From NCBI RefSeq assembly GCF_036669915.1, contig NC_089320.1:3030129-3094128 (forward strand): 64,000 nt of DNA, read 5' to 3'. The DNA comes from Pocillopora verrucosa (taxonomy: Eukaryota > Cnidaria > Anthozoa > Scleractinia > Pocilloporidae). This document shows positions 22,528 through 32,441 of this stretch, one piece after another; the first letter of the stretch is position 1, and every line of letters begins with the position of its first letter. The notes beneath the pieces are model-generated. The model was given only the letters and a program-made list of their open reading frames with translations, had not been told where the DNA came from and ran no database searches. A program made the position numbers and the translations under genes.

Positions 22528-22776
22528 GCAGGTAGTTTAGTGTTAACAACTGGGTTGAAAACGTAAATCAGCCACCGTAAAGGGTAAAAAAGCTGACGTT
22601 TCGAGCGTTAGCCCTTCGTATCGCTCTGACGAAGGGCTAACGCTCGAAACGTCAGCTTTTTTACCCTTTACGGTGGCTAATTTACGTTTTCAACCCAGTT
22701 GTTAACACTAAATTACCTGCTATACTCTCCCACCGACGCAGCACCACAGTTTCTCTAGAAACTTACCTCTTTATTC
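22528..22776. mobile_element. Penelope-type repeat (family A), head-to-head foldback
   Basis: Two inverted copies meet near 22620. Arms share GTTAACAACTGGGTTGAAAA, CCACCGTAAAGGG and the core AACGCTCGAAACGTCAGC. The right arm extends through TATACTCTCCCACCGACGC to TTTCTAGAAACTTACCTC. The long palindrome would form a strong hairpin in RNA or single-stranded DNA. Confidence 0.8.
22623..22656 (+). ncRNA. Hammerhead-ribozyme-like core (type seen in Penelope-like elements)
   Basis: Order of elements: GCT (stem I 5'), CTGACGA (conserved box), one extra A, stem II GGGC-TAAC-GCTC, GAAAC, GTC (cleavage triplet), AGC (stem I 3'). Stem I pairs 3 bp. Stem III is only AC/GT and self-complementary, the arrangement expected of hammerheads that act as dimers. 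The extra A between the box and stem II departs from the textbook core. Variants of the same core: 31158-31191, 10362-10394, 47073-47106, 47791-47824. Confidence 0.5.
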
Positions 22777-22879
22777 ATTTTACAATTAAAATAGTTTTTA
22801 AAAAAATCAAATTAAGTTATTTCACAAATTACGCAATATGCAATTAAAAGTAGAAGTAGGATTAACAGAATAGAAATTA

Positions 22880-23128
22880 CAGCAAAACTAACTAATCACT
22901 TTGTACTCTATTGCATAAAAAATTCCTTCAAAGTCTTGAAAAGATTCTATAATCTTTACAGTTTCTAATAGATTCTGGTAAATTGTTAAATAGCTTCGAC
23001 GCGTTATCTTGGAAAGTGCTGTTTTCGGTTGGGAACACTAATCTAATTGAATTGCTTGAGCGCAGTTCCTTGCGGCATTCCTGTTTTATTATTTTAAGAT
23101 AATCTGGCCAAGTCTCAGTGTTATGCAA
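22880..23128 (-). pseudogene. Non-LTR retrotransposon reverse transcriptase, C-terminal fragment
   Basis: The minus-strand frame contains ECRKELRSSNSIRLVFPT and NASKLFNNLPESIRNCKDY, the pattern typical of the tail after the reverse transcriptase domain in CR1/RTE-like elements (LRSSxN...A..LWNSLP..IR). Only this tail remains, and no catalytic YxDD region is nearby. A dead fragment. Confidence 0.65.
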
Positions 23129-23229
23129 AGCTTTAAAGCATGATTTAAGATAGGCATGGAAGAGTTAAAATTAGGAGGGAACAAAAACTTCTCCTCACCC
23201 GTATCTCCCATTTCGAAAGGTATTGCACG

Positions 23230-23399
23230 TCATTTACAGATCCTACATATACCGGCACGTGGGCGATGTTTTTCACGCGCGCTTCCACGTGTACGTCTTA
23301 ATAGTTCAACATAAGGCCGGTCACTTTGATGGGGAGACTTGCGTTACAACTAGGGACCGATAGATTGGTTTTCTAACCATCTGCCTGTGAAATTAAGAC
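23230..23399 (+). promoter_or_regulatory. Putative promoter region of P4HTM-like gene A
   Basis: Two CACGTG hexamers lie at about 23257 (GGCACGTGGGCG) and 23286 (CCACGTGTACGTC) just upstream of the ATG. They fit E-boxes and contain the RCGTG core used by hypoxia-inducible factors. Functional use is inference. Confidence 0.3.
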
Positions 23400-25496
23400 A
23401 TGTCCTTCTGTCTCTTCGATCCTCGAGTAAATTTAACGTTTTTGGCACTGCTTCTGGTGTACCAAATTTACTTCATAAAATCTCTGAGCGCTGAGAAGGG
23501 AAGATCAAGATCGAATACAACTCAAGATGGGGCCCAAACTTGTGCAAATGATTTTCTCAAACCCAAGATTTGCCCAACAAAGAATGAAGACCGGACCCAG
23601 GATGCATTTTTGCGCCTGGTGAGGCTCAATGGTGTAAAAATCGGCCACATTCGGGAAATGAAACTCGAGGAGAATAAATCACATCGAGTTGTGACCCGCA
23701 GTTTTCAACCATTGTTATTCGAGATAAACGAATTTCTGAGCCACAAGGAATGCGATCTGCTCATTCAGTTATCCCAACAAAGTCACCTTAAGGACAGCTT
23801 AACAATCAAGGGAAAAGGAGAAGGAATTGGTAAAGAGGAATTCGTGAAGAAGCTGGCCTCAAAGAATTTGACCCTCGAAAAAACTCTGTTCTGCTGGAAA
23901 CTCCAACGACCTGTCTATGACACTGATCGGGACGGAAAAATAACGCTACAGGAATTTATAAGATTTGTGGATCTAGAGAAATATGTTTATCCGACAAAGG
24001 AAGATGCATTGCCGATATTTACTTTATTTGATTTCAACTCAGACGGATTTGTTGATGACAAGGAGTGCGCAGACGTCACAAATGCTACCTACGTTGAGTT
24101 CCTCTTTCATGTCGAGAAACTCAAATCTGACCCTCGGTATTTCATTCGCTTTAGTGAATCTGCAGTGCTTTCTAAAGACACGCCCGTTGTGAGATCGCTA
24201 CAGAGAAGGATCGCTAAGCTCACGGGCCTGTCAAGAACTTTAATAGAAAAAAGTGAAGAAATTCAGGCAAGTTTTCTTATAAAAATATAAAGACCTTTGA
24301 TAAGGGATCACTCTCAGACAATTAACCCCGTTTTTGGAAGAGTGCGTGACAACATTCGCGACCGAAATCCCGATAGATGTAAGCTCCGCTTCTGATTGAT
24401 TAGAATGCATTTTTTTTGGCCGGTGATATTGGTGAAGGTATATCGTCCCTTAGCGGCATAAGACAAAAACTTCTTGATCATCTGATGATGAAAATTGCTT
24501 TGTTTATGTTCAGGTGGTGCGTTACTCTGTGTTGGGCCATTACAATGCTCACTACGACACAACGCACGATTCTGCCAGGATAAAGGAATGCTGCCGTGAA
24601 GGACAAGATTTTCAAGATTGCAACTTGTGCAGGTTTGTTTTTGCTAGGTTCGTTATTACGCGCCGGCAGGCCTTCATTATTAACGCTTCAGCACGAGTGT
24701 TTCTTCGCCCGCAAGAAAATATTCGGAGGTCTTGAGCGAATCGGTGAGAGGTCTGGAACCGGGTCTAGCACTGACAAGTCTTAGAGCCAGGCTCCCGACA
24801 AACCTTTCCCCGGCTCGTCTCTAAATCTTCCAGCGTGGGAAAAACGCGCCGCCTGCAACGCTTATAATAAAGCCCTATCCCCAAGCTTGGTTCTTCACGA
24901 CATACTTTGGTCTTAATTGCACTAGTATTTTACCCCCGGAGTGGAGACACGAGAAAAAGAAAACGCAGAGAAAAAGGGCCGGCAAAAACCTGGCACTAAG
25001 GCTCGCTCTCCTTAGTCTTCCCCTATCCATGTTTTACGGGATCTCTGTAGCAGTAGGGGTTCGTAATAAGCCCTCAACTGCTGTAGATTTTTAAATATAT
25101 CAATGTCTATTTTTGGCTTATGGGTACATAGTTTATTGTGTTAATTAAGTCTCTCTTAATTAATTTTCCAGGTTCGTTACCATTCTCCTTTACTTAAACA
25201 ACGTGGCGAAAGGCGGCGAAACGGCATTCCCCTTGGCGGATGATCCTGAACGTTTCTACTCGAGAAACTATTCCGTAACCCTCAATGAAAGATGCCGCGA
25301 AGCTAACCTACTGATCCAACCAAAGAAAGGCAAAGCGGTCATGTGGTACAATCATCTCTTAGAGCATGACGGGGATGATCACATGGGTGTCTTTGATTGG
25401 CTGTCTTTACATGGTGGATGTGACGTCATTGAGGGAGTCAAGTGGATTGCGAATGTATGGTTGAACGCACCCTTAAGAAAAGACGACAATTCATAA
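23400..25496 (+). CDS. P4HTM: Transmembrane prolyl 4-hydroxylase-like protein A (P4HTM family)
   Basis: 2-oxoglutarate/Fe(II) dioxygenase of the ER-type P4HTM family. Exons 23400-24266, 24514-24632, 25172-25496; 436 residues. An N-terminal hydrophobic segment (about 11-25) fits a signal anchor. PLLFEINEFLSHKECDLLI precedes two EF-hands: DTDRDGKITLQE (174-185) and DFNSDGFVDDKE (211-222), both with full calcium ligands. The catalytic double-stranded beta-helix has GHYNAHYD (iron ligands H302 and D304), FVTILLYLNNV, GGETAFP, H409 in SLHGGCD and K419 for 2-oxoglutarate, 10 residues later as in vertebrate P4HTM. The first intron uses a GC donor (CAG|GCAAGT). A paralogue with the same intron positions lies 2.5 kb downstream. 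The ATG is the first in frame. Confidence 0.93.
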
Positions 25497-25550
25497 TTGA
25501 ACTGTAATGTTTTAGATCGTAATTAAAGCGCGGGAAAATTCGGGCGACCA

Positions 25551-25630
25551 AGTCGTGATTGTTTTAAGTTTTGCATCTAATTGGTTGAGAAAGTGGCGCT
25601 AGTTCTCTGGGCCAATCACAGAGCGATGTC
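25551..25630 (+). repeat. CCAAT/ATTGG-rich dispersed repeat, copy 1
   Basis: Shares CAAGTCG(T/C)GATTG, a TCTAATTGGTTGAGA-type middle and CCAATCACAGAGCG with copies at 41602-41735, 43922-44030 and 44078-44180. Each copy carries inverted CCAAT boxes spaced about 60-70 bp. Confidence 0.65.
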
Positions 25631-25659
25631 AAAGAAAATCAAAGCAATTTTGGATTAAT

Positions 25660-25752
25660 AGGTAATTTAGCGTTAACAACTGAGTTGAAAACGTAAATTG
25701 GCCACCGTAAAGAGTAAAAAGGCTGACTTTTCGAGCGTTAGCCCTTCGTCAA
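25660..25752 (-). repeat. Penelope-type repeat (family A), truncated
   Basis: Has GGTAATTTAGCGTTAACAAC, GGCCACCGTAAAGAG and the core GAGCGTTAGCCCTTCGTCAA. Lacks the outer part. Confidence 0.65.
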
Positions 25753-28009
25753 GTAATCCAAAGCAATCTTGGATTACTTTCGACACTCAATTGAAAATTG
25801 CTCCATCAGGAAATTTTGCTAGACTACACTTGTCAGTGTATACCTGCTGGAGTCGAATTTCTCTCATACCCCTCTGGCAAATTTCGTCCTCGGCAACTAT
25901 TGAAAAACTTGTATGTCGGCTAAACGACAAGGAATTTGTCAAGAGGATGTTGGCGCTATTGTTTCATCTTCAGAGCTTAAAAAAATCTTGCATAGAAAAT
26001 AAAAACTTGCCAGTGCTTATGCGACTTCCGACCTTAGCAACAAATTAGAAAACGTCACGGCCGTCTGGACAATCATTCCGACTTGGTCTTCGTTCCTCGC
26101 AAAGAAATGTCTCTTCGGAGGAGGATCGTGGGCTCAGTTCTTGAATTGCGGCTCGTTATAGATTCTACAACTTAGCCAAATCACGAATGATCTTTGAAGG
26201 TTTAGAAGTTAGAAGGTTTCTTTTAAACAAGAGTAAATAAAGTTGTCTTTTGCTGTCGAGAGAAGAGAAGAGAAGGGGAAGGGAAGACGGCAAAGGAAAG
26301 ATCGGGAAACGGGAGAGAAATGAGAAAAAAGTGAACATTTGCTGAGGTTATTCAATAATTCGGGATATGAAAAATTCTCAGTCCTTCTCCCTTTTTTTTT
26401 TCCCCCCCCCCCCCCCCCCCCCGACCCAAAAAGGCGAACCCTTTCCCTATTGAACGTCGCCACACCTAAGCAGGGTATGTTCCCTTATCGTTACCGTCAC
26501 TTTGAACATTCAGTTCTGAAATTTGAATATCTTTTATTTGTCATTTTGTTGTTATTTTTGTTTTATATGGCCGCTCACTTACTCAAAATTCTTCTCTGCT
26601 GCATCCGCTTTCTAAAGAACAAAATTTACTCTACGTAAAAATGGTTTCGAATACAAAGTAAACGAATTTGTATCTCGCTCCATTTACTCGTATCAGACCC
26701 AAGTCAACTTCTGGGGGCAGCGGATGTTGATGAAAATGTGGTGTCATGAATGCTATCCTCGCCCTGAAGCGGATTACTAATCTGCACTTGATTACGAACA
26801 AACCTCTCACTCTGCTCTTCACCTGATATAAAATACGCCCTCTGATAACGCGTAACATAATTTCAGGCTCTCCTTATGTCCTCAAGTAAGCGCCTAGGCA
26901 CTTATATAAAATTTCGGTTTGAAGGAGGGGCACTTATCGGAAGGACAGTGCTTAAGCGGGGGGCTGTTTTTTCATCATCAACTTTTTTTTTCAGAAGTAT
27001 CCCAATAACATTTGTTAATTTCCAATGTAAATTGGTCCTCGAAGACTACAGAATTGTTTAGTTGCTCATGCTTACGAAGTTTACACCAAGAGCGCGGCAA
27101 TAGGACCCAAATTAAAAGAACAGCAAGCAAATGGAGATAGAAAAAACTGGAAATGACTTGACGAAAAAAGGACAGCACTGATGCTGCTGTAGTTGAAGAT
27201 ACAAAAAAGTAGCAACAGCAACAGGTTTTCTTAGTGTCCCTATTAGTAGGTATACGGGGGGGGATGCTAATTCGAAAGGGGCTCTTGCTTGACATAATGA
27301 CCTGGAGGGTGGGTGCTTATTTGGGGAGAGCGCTGATTAGAGCGTGGGCGCTTATTCTTGGAAATACAGGGGAAAATTCATTATCCTGTGCTAATCGCGT
27401 CGTAGTTAAACCATAAGAAGTCGTAGATAAAGTGGAAATGTGTACAGGTTTTCCTTGTGTTTCTACTATTTAAGAAAGTGAGGGACGAAGGGAGCTGGCG
27501 GAGTGTGGATGCTTTTTCTGAGGAGGGGGCTTCTTCGAGGAAATACAGAAAAATCCTGGATCTTTTCCCTGATCAAACCAGGCCTGTTAAACTTTTAAAA
27601 ATCAACAGCCCCATGAGGTTTTATTTTGTTTTTACATTTTTTTCCCGCTTTTGTTTTTTTTATCATGACGCAAGAGATCAGTTCATAATATCTTGCCTGA
27701 CGCCATTCAACTGTAGTGTTTTGGTTCTTCAGATAGGCCTTTTCAAGGCAAAAATGTGAACGGCGCGTTCTTGCGCCCCTCGCGTGACCTTCTCGCGTGG
27801 TGTTTTGTCAGTCACTCTACCTAATATTTCTTGCAGTTACAGCCTGTAGTATCAAATGACAAAAACCTAGCTGAGTCTTTGTGCGGGCATCGTGCAGCGA
27901 TAAACAAACGGCCTTTGATCTGATTAAGTTTGAGATAACACAGACAACAACAACCCCTTTCTTCTTCGATGGTGTTGCTCTGCCTATCTTTGGCAGTTAT
28001 CACCTCATC

Positions 28010-30847
28010 ATGTCTTTTCCCTTGAAATGTTTTTTCTTCATTCTTGTGATAACTTGTGGTTTCGTCCATATTCGTGGATCGGATTTGAAGCCAAGCAAAG
28101 GTGAAACATGTTCCTTTGGTGGCCCCGGCGTGGATGGGGACGGCGAACAAGAACCGTGCTATAAAGATGGTTTATACTCTGCCATTTCAGACGTACGACT
28201 TCCAAGGAGAGATCCTGTAGCTGTAGATCACGTACAAACCATCCAAGTTGATGAAGAGAAGACCTTACAATTAAAAACCCGAAGTGTAAAGCCGCCTGTG
28301 TTTGAAATCCCAGGTCTGCTAAGCGACGATGAATGCGATCACTTGGTAAACCTAGCGAACACGAATGGTCTCGCAGAGAGCGCAACCGCACGTAGAGAAA
28401 CGGTGACTAGAGAGGGTGTGAACACAACGTTAACACAGAGACAAATGGGAATCTACTGCAAGAGAATCTGCCGTTTCGACAAGAATGAGGACGGGAATAT
28501 AACTGTTCGTGAGTTTAATGATTATGTATACAGCGTTAAAAAAATGTTGGTGACCCGCAACGATGTGTGGAACGCTTACGAAGCGCTCCTCCTCGAAGGA
28601 GCTTCGTACATCACCTACGAGAACTGCACTAAGGTGAATCGAACGCAGTTTGTAGAGTTCATGTATCGACTTCACACCATGTACCGCTTCCCTTACTATA
28701 ATGAAAGATACAGTATGCACACTTGGGTGGAGTTTAGTAAAAAAGATCCTGTGTTGGAGCGAATTAAAAGAAGAGTAGCAGAGGTTACTCAGATCTCTGC
28801 GTTGCAGATTGAGCACAGCGAAGATTTACAGGTAAAAAAAAAATAGAAAGTGATTACTTAGTTTTAGCTTCAAATTTCGATCTTGTCCTCGACCATATCA
28901 GGTGGGAAAGAAACCACTTTTGTTTGCCAATGAAACTTGATTCTTTGCACCCGTTGTCTTGTTTTTGTCACGCAGCACAAGTGGCAAGACTTCATCCAGC
29001 GGGTGGTCCTCTTACTAAGGGGAAGCGCATAGACTACAAATGGTCTCTCCTTTTCGGCGAAGACCGTAGCGCATCCCCCTCCCCAAAAAAACAAACAAAC
29101 AAAAGAACAAACAAAACAAAACAAAAGCAGCGAAAAAGGAAAAATAAAGAAAAACCCTTGATGTTAGCGCAACCGCGCGGAACTCTGGAAGTGAAAGGCA
29201 GTAGGTACATTTCGTACTTTTTTAAAGTCACGCGACGGACTTCGCCGAAGAATGACTGCTCGTAGTCTAGGGAACGCGTCGTGTGTATGATTAGATTCGA
29301 GGCATAAATTCTCCTCCCCCCTCTGTCTCATTGCAGAAATTTTCCTGTTACGCAAGGGATAAGTCGTGATTTGTAATGATATTGCTCCTGATTGGTTAGA
29401 AGATATGTACAATTTTTCTTTTAGATCAATAACAGGGCAAAATAAAGCAAGATCAAAACAAACGAGAATGACACTTAATTGGAAATTATTCTATCAGTAA
29501 ACTCTATTTGTTTGTTTGTTTGTATATTAACAGGTTGTCAAATATCGGCAAGGTGGCCATTATTACGCCCATTATGATTCTACTGTGGGTTCAGAAATCC
29601 AGGAAAAGAGATGTTGTCAGAAGTTTGAGAACCAATCCCAAAGTTCTTGTCTTATATGCAGGTGAGCTTATAGGCTTTTTGCAGTCTGTTACCCTTTGAC
29701 TCACAAGAATAGCTAGCAGCTATTTTCTCTGTACAATATCACCCCTCCTCCTCCTCCTCCTCGCCCTCCTCCTCCTCCTCCTCCTCCCCCTCCCCCTCCT
29801 CCTCCTCCTCCCCCTCCTCCTCCGCCTCCGCCTCCCCTCCTCCTCCTCCTCCTCCTCCTCCCCCTCCTCCTCCTCCTCCTCCTCCTCCCCCTCCTCCTCC
29901 TCCTCCTCCTCCCCCTCCTCCTCCTCCCCCTCCTCCCCCTCCTCCTCCTCCCCCTCCTCCCCCTCCTCCTCCTCCTCCTCCTCCTCCCCCTCCTCCTCCT
30001 AAATACAAGCGGAATTACGGGCACAAGGATCAGAATGCTGTCCAGGCCGTTTTCGCAGTGAAATAAGAGCTGTGACCTTACTCACCGTAGAGTCTCTATT
30101 GCTTAGTGGTAGAGCATCAGAATCTCAGAATCTGAAGGTCTGAGGTTCGATTCCTCTTGGGATTCATAATTTTTTTCGAAAAAACATCGTCCGCTAAGAG
30201 CTGTTTGTTTTTTTGCTTGCGCTTGTGCTTGCGCTGTTAATGCAAATCAGCTTTAACCTTTTACATCCTAACATCAGTATACAAACTCTTCATACTATGC
30301 TCTACACATCTCCCAAGGTGCTGACAAGGAGAATTTGTTAAACAATCAGGAGCCTCTTTAGTTGGTGATCATTTCCTTTATTCTCGTAACCTAAATGTGT
30401 GATTCGGGGATGTGGGGAGAATTAGGTACTAATCACTCTTGGGGGTCAAAAGGTTGAGAGGTAACTGTTCAAATCGGCGAACGATTCGGATTTTCCACTT
30501 AATTTTTTTGGTTTTTCTTTTTATTTAGGTACATCACCGTTCTGTTCTACTTGAACAATGTCACTGAAGGAGGAGAAACTGCGTTTCCGATCGCAGATCA
30601 CGAAGAACTGTTGTCAGGAAGAAACTATTCCTCAAATCTCAGTAAGAGGTGCCAAAAGGCAACTTTGATTGTGAAACCCGTGAAGGGTAGCGCTCTGTTT
30701 TGGTACAACCATGTTCTAGAGGAGGAATCCGGAATGATGGGCGAGGTGGATCTGTTATCGTTACATGGCGGATGTGATGTGGATAAAGGAGAGAAATGGG
30801 TCGCAAATTTATGGATTAATGCCCCGCGCGTTGATCAAACTGTATAA
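28010..30847 (+). CDS. P4HTM: Prolyl 4-hydroxylase-like protein B (P4HTM family)
   Basis: Paralogue of the upstream gene. Exons 28010-28831, 29534-29661, 30529-30847; 422 residues. The in-frame ATG at 28010 is preferred to one further upstream because it opens a good signal peptide (MSFPLKCFFFILVITCGFVH). PPVFEIPGLLSDDECDHLV matches the family. The first EF-hand DKNEDGNITVRE (157-168) is intact; the second position has lost its acidic ligands (EALLLEGASYIT). The dioxygenase core keeps GHYYAHYD (H287, D289), YITVLFYLNNV, GGETAFP, H396 and K406. Both introns interrupt at the same codon and phase as in gene A, but here the first donor is canonical GT. The second intron holds a 260 bp CCT repeat and a tRNA-like sequence. 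Probably an ER-lumen enzyme; substrate unknown. Confidence 0.93.
29161..29275 (+). repeat. Dispersed repeat with GACGGACTTCGCCGAA, copy 1
   Basis: Lies in the first intron of gene B. Shares GACGGACTTCGCCGAA and the following CTCGTAGTCTA-type end with a copy at about 31872-32005. Confidence 0.55.
29739..30000 (+). repeat. (CCT)n / CCCCTCCTC microsatellite, ~260 bp
   Basis: Almost pure CCT with interspersed CCC units in the second intron of P4HTM-like gene B. It yields artefactual poly-glycine and poly-arginine frames on the complementary strand. Confidence 0.97.
30092..30166 (+). tRNA. tRNA-like sequence, probable pseudo-tRNA
   Basis: A-box-like TTGCTTAGTGGTAGAGC and B-box GGTTCGATTCC are intact. 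GAGTCTC at the left can pair fully with GGGATTC at the right. The anticodon arm is irregular, lacks U33, and spacing between arms is off by about two bases. Looks like a decayed tRNA or a SINE head rather than a working tRNA. Confidence 0.35.
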
Positions 30848-31031
30848 CTTTTCCTGAAAGAACTGCTGTCGAGATTACACTCGTTAAACAAAAATAACGA
30901 TAAATTCAGCTGCATTCAATTACAATTTGTTGTTATTAATTTGAGGTTTTAAAAAAGAACTCTCTGTGGATGGAATTTCTGTTCTACCTGCAATACTCAC
31001 ATCACCAAAACTGTTATCAGGGTCACTTAAC

Positions 31032-31040
31032 CAAATGAAT

Positions 31041-31089
<49 letters not shown>

Positions 31090-31194
31090 TATAGCAGGTA
31101 ATTTATTGTTAACAACTGAGTTGAAAACATAAATTGGCCACCGTAAAGAGTAAAAAAGCTGACGTTTCAAGCGTAACCCCTTCGTCAGAGCGAT

Positions 31195-31227
<33 letters not shown>

Positions 31228-31290
31228 TTTACCCTTAACGGTGGCCAATTTATGTTTTCAACTCAGTTGCTAACACTAAATTACTCACTT
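31032..31290. mobile_element. Penelope-type repeat (family A), foldback copy
   Basis: Begins ATGAATAAAGGGGGTAAG and carries GTGGTGCTGCGTCGGTGG, then two inverted core units meeting near 31194. The left arm holds a well preserved core on the minus strand (31158-31191: GCTCTGACGA ... GAAAC GTC AGC); the right arm core is damaged (CAAAAC in place of GAAAC). Confidence 0.8.
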
Positions 31291-32441
31291 AAACAAAGTT
31301 AAACAGTCGCATTCTTGGAAATGGCCTCGGCGGAGCGAAAACGAGAGAGGCTTGGGTCGGGTCGGTTCATTACGTACCTGACTCAAGCCTTCCTCGTTTT
31401 TTCTCTCCCGCGACTATGGCGTCGTTTACAATCGTGCATTATTTTTCTGTTATTCGCGCGTTGACAAAAAAAAAAAAAGAAGTGATTGTGCCCTTTGAAC
31501 GCTACTGATCCTTTAATTCTGAACGCCATCAAAAACTGCTCTCTCTCTCTCCCCTGACTCCCTTTCAAGGGTTAATAAATGACAAAGATGTTAGAGATTA
31601 TTGTTGAAACGTTTATTAAAGGACGTTCAACTGGAAGGTTATCTAAAAATTTTCAGTTCTCAAGTTAAATTGTCATTTGAATTCACAAACTCACTTTTAC
31701 AGTTAACAAATAACCATACGTCTACCAGTCTGCTTAGTGTGGCATGCACAGGTCTTTTTTTTCTTTTTTTTCCGTCGCGTATCGTGGATGCCACAATGAT
31801 AATATCGTTAGTCTACGAGCAGTTCTTCGTTTTCGGCGACGTCCAAAAAGCGCGCGAAAAAAAAGAGGAAAAGTTGATATTAGAACGCCGCACGGATTCC
31901 AGCGAGCTCCGTGCAGCATCTTGAAGTCAAAATTTTTTTCATTAATTTTTTTGGACTCGTGAGACGGACTTCGCCGAAAAGGAGGGACTACTTGTAGTAG
32001 ATAGTATCTTACACTACAGCGGTAAAATTAAGAGGCAGGGCAGCGTAAATTCGCTCAAATTGTACGCCCTGCATAAAGCTATAATGGCTTTGGTCGCACG
32101 AAATCTCGTCAAATTCTGCCAAAAACTGCAGACTAAAGCATACGAGAAAATTTATGGTTTCCATACCAAGGTTTTTTAAAATACGAACGTTTACCATAAG
32201 TGTTGAATGATCTATAAAAATATATTTACATAATACAAGGACCAACCCTTTCTAGGCGCTCACTTGGTAAAACAGAGCAAAATGGTAAACGCGCGCTTTA
32301 ATCGCGGCAGAGCCAAAACGAGGGAGGTTAGGACGCGAACCGACCCAAGCCTCTCTCGTTTTTCCATTCCTCTGCCACCATCGCGCCTCGTTTAATTAAC
32401 TGAATGCTTGGAAAGGACGACCGTGAAAAAAGGTTTGATAG
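31291..32441. other. Intergenic between P4HTM-like gene B and SAC3D1
   Basis: No gene recognised. Two short palindromic repeats share AACGAGAGAGGCTTGGGTCG or its complement (about 31338-31408 and 32310-32372). A copy of the GACGGACTTCGCCGAA repeat lies at 31872-32005. Confidence 0.45.

Larger units (their letters stand above)
25497..28009. other. Intergenic region between the two P4HTM-like genes
   Basis: No gene recognised. Holds a CCAAT-rich repeat (25551-25630), a Penelope-type fragment (25660-25752), a T8/C20 homopolymer (26393-26422) and degenerate GGGCGCTTATT-like units near 26880-26960, 27250-27360 and 27490-27545. Just upstream of gene B, 27780-27805 has two TCGCGTG motifs with a hypoxia-element-like core (RCGTG); use is inference. 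Confidence 0.45.

Noticed and set aside
27881..28009. N-terminal extension of P4HTM-like gene B from the upstream ATG
   Set aside because: The ATG at 28010 gives a proper signal peptide; the extension would bury it and resembles 5' UTR.
29713..30024. Poly-Arg/Gly and poly-Gly open frames
   Set aside because: Products of the CCT microsatellite complement within a P4HTM-like intron.
30092..30166. Functional tRNA gene
   Set aside because: Anticodon arm and inter-arm spacing are wrong and U33 is missing. Listed only as tRNA-like.
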